NCBI GenBank assembly: GCA_036389135.1
Contig: DASVQP010000077.1
Location: forward strand, 1-64,000
DNA: 64,000 nt
DNA from: Longimicrobium sp.
GTDB taxonomy: Bacteria > Gemmatimonadota > Gemmatimonadetes > Longimicrobiales > Longimicrobiaceae
Direction of reading: 5' to 3'
Shown in pieces: positions 60,420 through 64,000 of the stretch. Made by a program: the position numbers and the translations under genes. Under the pieces are notes generated by a model. The model was not told the origin of the DNA and searched no databases. It saw nothing but the letters and a program-made list of their open reading frames with translations. The number at the start of each line of letters is the position of its first letter. Position 1 is the first letter of the stretch.

Positions 60420-61805
60420 ATGAAACGAACAAGAACAAGCTGGCGCGGCACCGCTCTCGTCCTGCTGGCCGGGATGGCCGCCTCATGCGACGGCGGAAGC
60501 ACCGGCCCCCGTCCGCCCGCCACCGTCACCGCCACCACGCCCACCACATTGACGGCGACGGTGGCGACCCCCGTCGCGACGCCGCCCGTGGTGCGCGTAC
60601 AGGACCACCGGGGGCGGGGCGTGCGGAACGTGCCGGTGACCTTTACCGTGACGGGCGGCGGAGGAAGCGTCACGCTCGGCAGCGCCACCACCAATGCCGA
60701 CGGCGTGGCGAGCGCGGGGAGCTGGACGTTGGGAACCGCCGCGGGAGTAAATACGCTGACGGCGACGGTGGCGGCACTGCCTCCGGTGCAGTTTACCGCC
60801 ACGGGCACCGCGGGAGCGCCGGCGGCGATCATCAAGGCCGCGGGCGACAACCAGCAGGCACGCGCCGGGTCCCCGGTTCCGGTGGCGCCCTCGTTGATCG
60901 TGACGGACGCAATGGGGAACCTGGTGCCGGGGGTGATCGTGACGTTCGTGGTGGCCAGCGGGGGCGGAAGCATCACCGGGGCGTCCGCCACCACGGGGGC
61001 GGACGGCCGCGCGACGCTGGGAAGCTGGACGCTGGGCACGGTGGGCATCAACACGCTCACGGCTACGGCAGGCTCCGCCGGAAGCACCACCTTCACGGCC
61101 ACGGCACTGGACCCCTGCACCACGGCCACCCCGTTCGCCCTGCGCACCCCCTTGAGCGGAACGCTCGCGGCGGGCGACTGCAGGCTCAGCTCGGGGGCGC
61201 TCATCGACTTCTACCAGACCAGCTCGTCGTCGGCGATGGTGGAGGAGTTCCTCCTCACCAGCACCGCGATCGACGCCTTCCTCGTGCTGTACGACGCGGC
61301 CGGGCGTACACTGGCCTTCGACGACGACGGCGCGGGGGGGGACAACTCGTCCATCCGGGTGATCGCCCCGGCGGGGCAGTACATGCTGGGCACCTCATCG
61401 TTCGCGGGCGGGCAGACGGGGGCGTACGAGCTTTCCTCGCGCGCGCTGCCGGCGCGGACCGGCTGCGTAGAGGCCTGGATCGTCCCAGGCGCGACGTTCA
61501 GCGGCAGCCTGGCGAGCGGCGACTGCACGCTGAGCAACGCCAGGTACCGCGACGACTATCTCGTGTACCTGCGGGCCGGACAGCAGATCACGATCTTCCA
61601 GCGCTCCACGAACTTCGACACGTACCTGATCCTGACGGACGACTCGAACAGCTCTGTGGCGGAGAACGACGACGGGGGGGGAGGCACCGATTCCAGGATC
61701 ACATACACCGCGCCGCGCGCCGGAGCGTACACAATCCGGACGAGCAGCTACTTCTACAGCGCGACGGGCACGTATACCCTGTCCCTCACCACTTCCACAC
61801 CTTGA
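60420..61805 (+). CDS. Lipoprotein with two Ig-like (Big) domains and two PPC-type domains
   Basis: 461 residues. Signal with lipobox MAASC. Two bacterial Ig-like domains (about 45-130 and 135-225; VRNVPVTFTVTGGGGSVT, LVPGVIVTFVVASGGGSIT, each ending AxAGSWTLG-like) are followed by two pre-peptidase C-terminal type domains (ALRTPLSGTLAAGDCRL to about 340, then GATFSGSLASGDCTL to the end). A surface-exposed or adhesive protein; no catalytic domain is visible. The next small secreted protein follows 17 bases later. Confidence 0.85.
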   Translation: MKRTRTSWRGTALVLLAGMAASCDGGSTGPRPPATVTATTPTTLTATVATPVATPPVVRVQDHRGRGVRNVPVTFTVTGGGGSVTLGSATTNADGVASAGSWTLGTAAGVNTLTATVAALPPVQFTATGTAGAPAAIIKAAGDNQQARAGSPVPVAPSLIVTDAMGNLVPGVIVTFVVASGGGSITGASATTGADGRATLGSWTLGTVGINTLTATAGSAGSTTFTATALDPCTTATPFALRTPLSGTLAAGDCRLSSGALIDFYQTSSSSAMVEEFLLTSTAIDAFLVLYDAAGRTLAFDDDGAGGDNSSIRVIAPAGQYMLGTSSFAGGQTGAYELSSRALPARTGCVEAWIVPGATFSGSLASGDCTLSNARYRDDYLVYLRAGQQITIFQRSTNFDTYLILTDDSNSSVAENDDGGGGTDSRITYTAPRAGAYTIRTSSYFYSATGTYTLSLTTSTP

Positions 61806-61822
61806 AGAGGCAAACCCTGACG

Positions 61823-62047
61823 ATGCGTACACTACTCATCGCGCTCGCCCTCGCCTGCGCACCCCTCTCCCTCTCCGCGCAGCAGGGGCAGAGCCGCGTG
61901 CCGGAGCGCGCGGCCCGCGAAGCCGCGGAGATCCAGGCCCGGCTGCCAGCCAAGGGCACGCAGCCGGCCATGCGTGCGGGCCGTGACGCGCCGATCCTGG
62001 ACGTGGCCCGCAAGCCGCAGAAGGCCCGTCCCGCTCCGGCTAACTGA
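61823..62047 (+). CDS. Small secreted protein
   Basis: 74 residues with a signal peptide ending SLSAQ. The mature part is short, Arg/Ala-rich (PERAAREAAEIQARLPAKGT, RDAPILDVARKPQKARPAPAN). No family recognised. In operon with the Ig/PPC lipoprotein, ends at a strong terminator. Confidence 0.6.
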   Translation: MRTLLIALALACAPLSLSAQQGQSRVPERAAREAAEIQARLPAKGTQPAMRAGRDAPILDVARKPQKARPAPAN

Positions 62048-62068
62048 CGCCGGCGGAGGTACGTGAAA

Positions 62069-62100
62069 AGAGGGAGCGCCCTGGCCTGGGCGCTCCCTCT
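62069..62100. terminator. Bidirectional terminator
   Basis: Perfect 13-base-pair stem AGAGGGAGCGCCC (62069-62081) with GGGCGCTCCCTCT (62088-62100), six-base loop. A-rich flank gives a T-run for the minus strand; between converging genes. Confidence 0.75.
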
Positions 62101-62123
62101 TGCTTCGTACCCGCGGGCAGCCG

Positions 62124-62540
62124 TCAGGCCGCGGCGGCCGCGCGGGGAGCGGCGCCGGTGCGCTCCAGCTGGCGCTCGCGCAGGCGGCCGCCGAGCCAGG
62201 CGTACGGCATCACCAGCGCGATGGCGAGGACGTGGTACCAGGCCGGGGCGTGGTCCCACCGCGCGATGCTCCCCGCGATGTTGAAGGCCAGCCCCAGCAC
62301 GCCCAGTACCAGGGCGTGCGCCATGGGCCGGTTCGGCGCCAGCCGCGCGGCCACGTAGCATCCAAAGATCGCGAACACCGCCACGTACCCCTGCACCAGG
62401 AGGAGCACCGGCGTGCTGCCCACCGCGCCCCGAGCGTCGAAGGCGCCCGGCATGACGGCGCGGAGCACCATGTCTCCGCTGACGGAAAGCACACCGATGA
62501 GCACGAAGCCGAGGACGACCGCGCCGATGCTGCGCATCAT
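62124..62540 (-). CDS. Small four-helix membrane protein
   Basis: 138 residues, four hydrophobic segments (about 5-22, 45-65, 73-92, 100-115): VVLGFVLIGVLSVSGDMVL, VLLLVQGYVAVFAIFGCYVAARLA, MAHALVLGVLGLAFNIAGSI, WYHVLAIALVMPYAWLGGRLRE. GGAGGTT lies well before the ATG. No family recognised, though similar four-helix proteins are common. Confidence 0.75.
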   Translation of the reverse strand: MMRSIGAVVLGFVLIGVLSVSGDMVLRAVMPGAFDARGAVGSTPVLLLVQGYVAVFAIFGCYVAARLAPNRPMAHALVLGVLGLAFNIAGSIARWDHAPAWYHVLAIALVMPYAWLGGRLRERQLERTGAAPRAAAAA

Positions 62541-62775
62541 GGGGGAACCTCCAAGAAGGATTGGGGAGCCGCGGGGAGAGGAAACCCGCCGAAGATGCGC
62601 GCCGCTCCCGACACGCGCAACGATCCCGTCGCGGCGCGGTGCATCGCCACTCTTCCCCACCGTCCGGCCGCGTCGCATATTGCCCGGCCGGCCTCCGCCT
62701 GCTACACCCCCGGCCGTCCATCCCGCCCGACGCAGGCGCATCCCGCGCCCGCGGCTCCCCGCCCCCCGGAGTGCC

Positions 62776-63780
62776 ATGCGCAGCCTCTCCATCGCCCGAG
62801 TCCTGTTCGCCGCCGCCATCGCCATCGCCGCCGGCTCGCCCGCCGCCGCGCAGGTGGAGCGCGTAGGGACGCCCATCACCGGGCGGCCGCCGATGCGCGT
62901 CATCCCGGTCGCGCCAACGCCGCGCCCGGACGTGCCCCTGCTGATCGGCCTGTACAGCGGGCACGCGATCCGGATCGACAACATGGCCGGCGCGGCGGTG
63001 CAGGAGCTCGCGAACGATTTCCGCAGGGGGCCCGAGACGACGGCGCCGCGCCTGGGGCTGGGGCCGCAGGGGCGGCTCGTGGCGCTGATTCCGGGAGGGA
63101 TTCCGCAGAACCGCGTCCTCCTCCCCACCCCCGGCTGGCAGGTGATCGACGGGCGGCTCAACCAGACCACCGACTTCGACCTGGACGCCTCGGGGCTGGT
63201 GATGTACGGGGTGTCGAGCTCCACGAAGCAGATCTTCCGCTACGACATGGCGAGCCGCGACCTGCGCCTGGTGGGCGGGCCGGGGACGGGGCCGGGGCAG
63301 CTGGCGTACCCGGAGCACACGGCCATCGACCCGATGGGGCGGATCTACGTTGCGGACGGCAGCCGCATCGTGCGCATGAACGACATCACCGGCAACGGGT
63401 GGACGGCGTTCGGGTCGCACGGGGGCGGGAGGGGCCAGTTCAACTCCATCACGGGGCTCGCGGTGGACAGCAAGGGGCGGATCTACGCATCCGACTACTT
63501 CAACAACCGCATCGTAAAGATCGACGACATCACGGGTGCCGGATGGGCGGAGTACAGAACCGGGATCAGCCACCCGAGGGGTGTCGCCACGGACATGTTC
63601 GACCGCCTGTACGTCGCGCTGCCGAGGTCCGACCGCGTGCTGCGGATGGACGACATCACGGGTGCCGGCCTCAAGCTGTTCGACCTGACACGCGTGCCGG
63701 GTTTCACCCGGCCCACGCACGGCGGCCCGGCGTCGATCGTGCCCCTGCGCCCCGGCCGCCGCGACGACATTCCGCGGTAG
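62776..63780 (+). CDS. Secreted NHL-repeat (six-bladed propeller) protein
   Basis: 334 residues with signal peptide (about 1-25, SPAAAQ). Repeats of the NHL type are visible: PGTGPGQLAYPEHTAIDPMGRIYVADGSRIVRMNDITGNGW, GGGRGQFNSITGLAVDSKGRIYASDYFNNRIVKIDDITGAGW, GISHPRGVATDMFDRLYVALPRSDRVLRMDDITGAG. Propellers of this kind bind proteins or act as lyases; the function here is unknown. Confidence 0.88.
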   Translation: MRSLSIARVLFAAAIAIAAGSPAAAQVERVGTPITGRPPMRVIPVAPTPRPDVPLLIGLYSGHAIRIDNMAGAAVQELANDFRRGPETTAPRLGLGPQGRLVALIPGGIPQNRVLLPTPGWQVIDGRLNQTTDFDLDASGLVMYGVSSSTKQIFRYDMASRDLRLVGGPGTGPGQLAYPEHTAIDPMGRIYVADGSRIVRMNDITGNGWTAFGSHGGGRGQFNSITGLAVDSKGRIYASDYFNNRIVKIDDITGAGWAEYRTGISHPRGVATDMFDRLYVALPRSDRVLRMDDITGAGLKLFDLTRVPGFTRPTHGGPASIVPLRPGRRDDIPR

Positions 63781-63830
63781 GTCGCGCGCGTTGGTCCGTG
63801 ATGGCATGGTTCGTCGCGGGGGCGGACACG

Positions 63831-63921
63831 GGCAGCCACGTGGGGCAGCCCCTACGGCATCGGTGTGGCGGGCGGGGGTCGAGGCGGGGGCGAGGGTTGG
63901 CGCGATGAATCGCGCCCCCAC
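63831..63921. repeat. Paired palindromic intergenic repeat (GTAGGGGC family), copy 4
   Basis: Minus-strand reading: hairpin with arms GGGGCTGCC and GGCAGCCC (63831-63854), flanked by CACACCGATGCCGTAG, then the GGGGCGCGA/TCGCGCC hairpin (63899-63921). Fourth paired copy; stem bases of the first hairpin differ from the other copies but remain complementary. Confidence 0.8.
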
Positions 63922-64000
63922 GACGGCATCGGCGCGGCACGCGAACATCCGCCCCCTCTACCGAGAACAGGAGGGCGGAGCCCTCTCCTGTTATCGGGAG

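Noticed and set aside
60196-60423. 75-codon open frame before the Ig/PPC lipoprotein
   Set aside because: No ribosome site and no coding bias; ends overlapping the real start.

Overview
The window is a G+C-rich (around 70%) bacterial chromosome segment from a Gram-negative cell: TolC-type outer-membrane proteins, periplasmic adaptors, many lipoproteins and beta-barrel proteins. A very large orphan ABC permease of the duplicated (ADOP) type, a stressosome operon wired to histidine kinases, many GTG starts and short -10-like motifs suggest a Gemmatimonadota member, perhaps Longimicrobium-like. That placement is inferred from gene content; no 16S or ribosomal gene is present. I found no tRNA, rRNA or CRISPR array.

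Region by region. 1-4.8 kb (minus strand): a C39 peptidase, a Sec-exported protein with a double-glycine-like processing motif before a cationic amphipathic helix, then TolC, MacA-like adaptor and ABC ATPase genes, which together resemble a maturation and export locus. 5-7.3 kb: pantothenate kinase, a DUF3667 membrane protein and a MliC-like lipoprotein. 7.6-15 kb (minus): one tightly overlapping operon of rsbR, rsbS, rsbT, an RsbT-PP2C fusion and three histidine kinases, two of which carry an extra RsbT-like ATPase domain. 15-25 kb: mostly plus-strand housekeeping and accessory genes (DUF2071, Idi, M48 peptidase, amidohydrolase, DUF72, DNA polymerase IV, SPFH protein). 25-31 kb: a small DUF5985 operon, DUF4126 and a large FAD/Fe-S oxidoreductase.

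31-41 kb: GluQ-RS, a STAS/SEC14-like protein, outer-membrane proteins, a DUF4173 membrane protein joined in frame to an upstream membrane reading frame, UppS, a winged-helix regulator with its membrane partner, and an NPP-type phosphodiesterase. 41.4-43.2 kb: a lower-GC two-gene island, ABC-class ATPase plus DUF4276, resembling defence pairs. 43-53 kb: amidohydrolase, alpha/beta hydrolase, NDH-2, an IS200-like transposase inside inverted pairs of hairpins, an ECF sigma factor with a likely leaderless promoter, and a flippase/glycosyltransferase pair. 53-64 kb: small proteins, the ADOP permease with a beta-lactamase-fold protein lacking its serine, a divergent LytS/LytTR pair, an Ig/PPC lipoprotein and an NHL-repeat protein.

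Several families of intergenic palindromes are scattered through the window: one sits directly after stop codons, another forms paired hairpins whose stems differ but stay complementary, and a third flanks the transposase. They are the main non-coding structure here.
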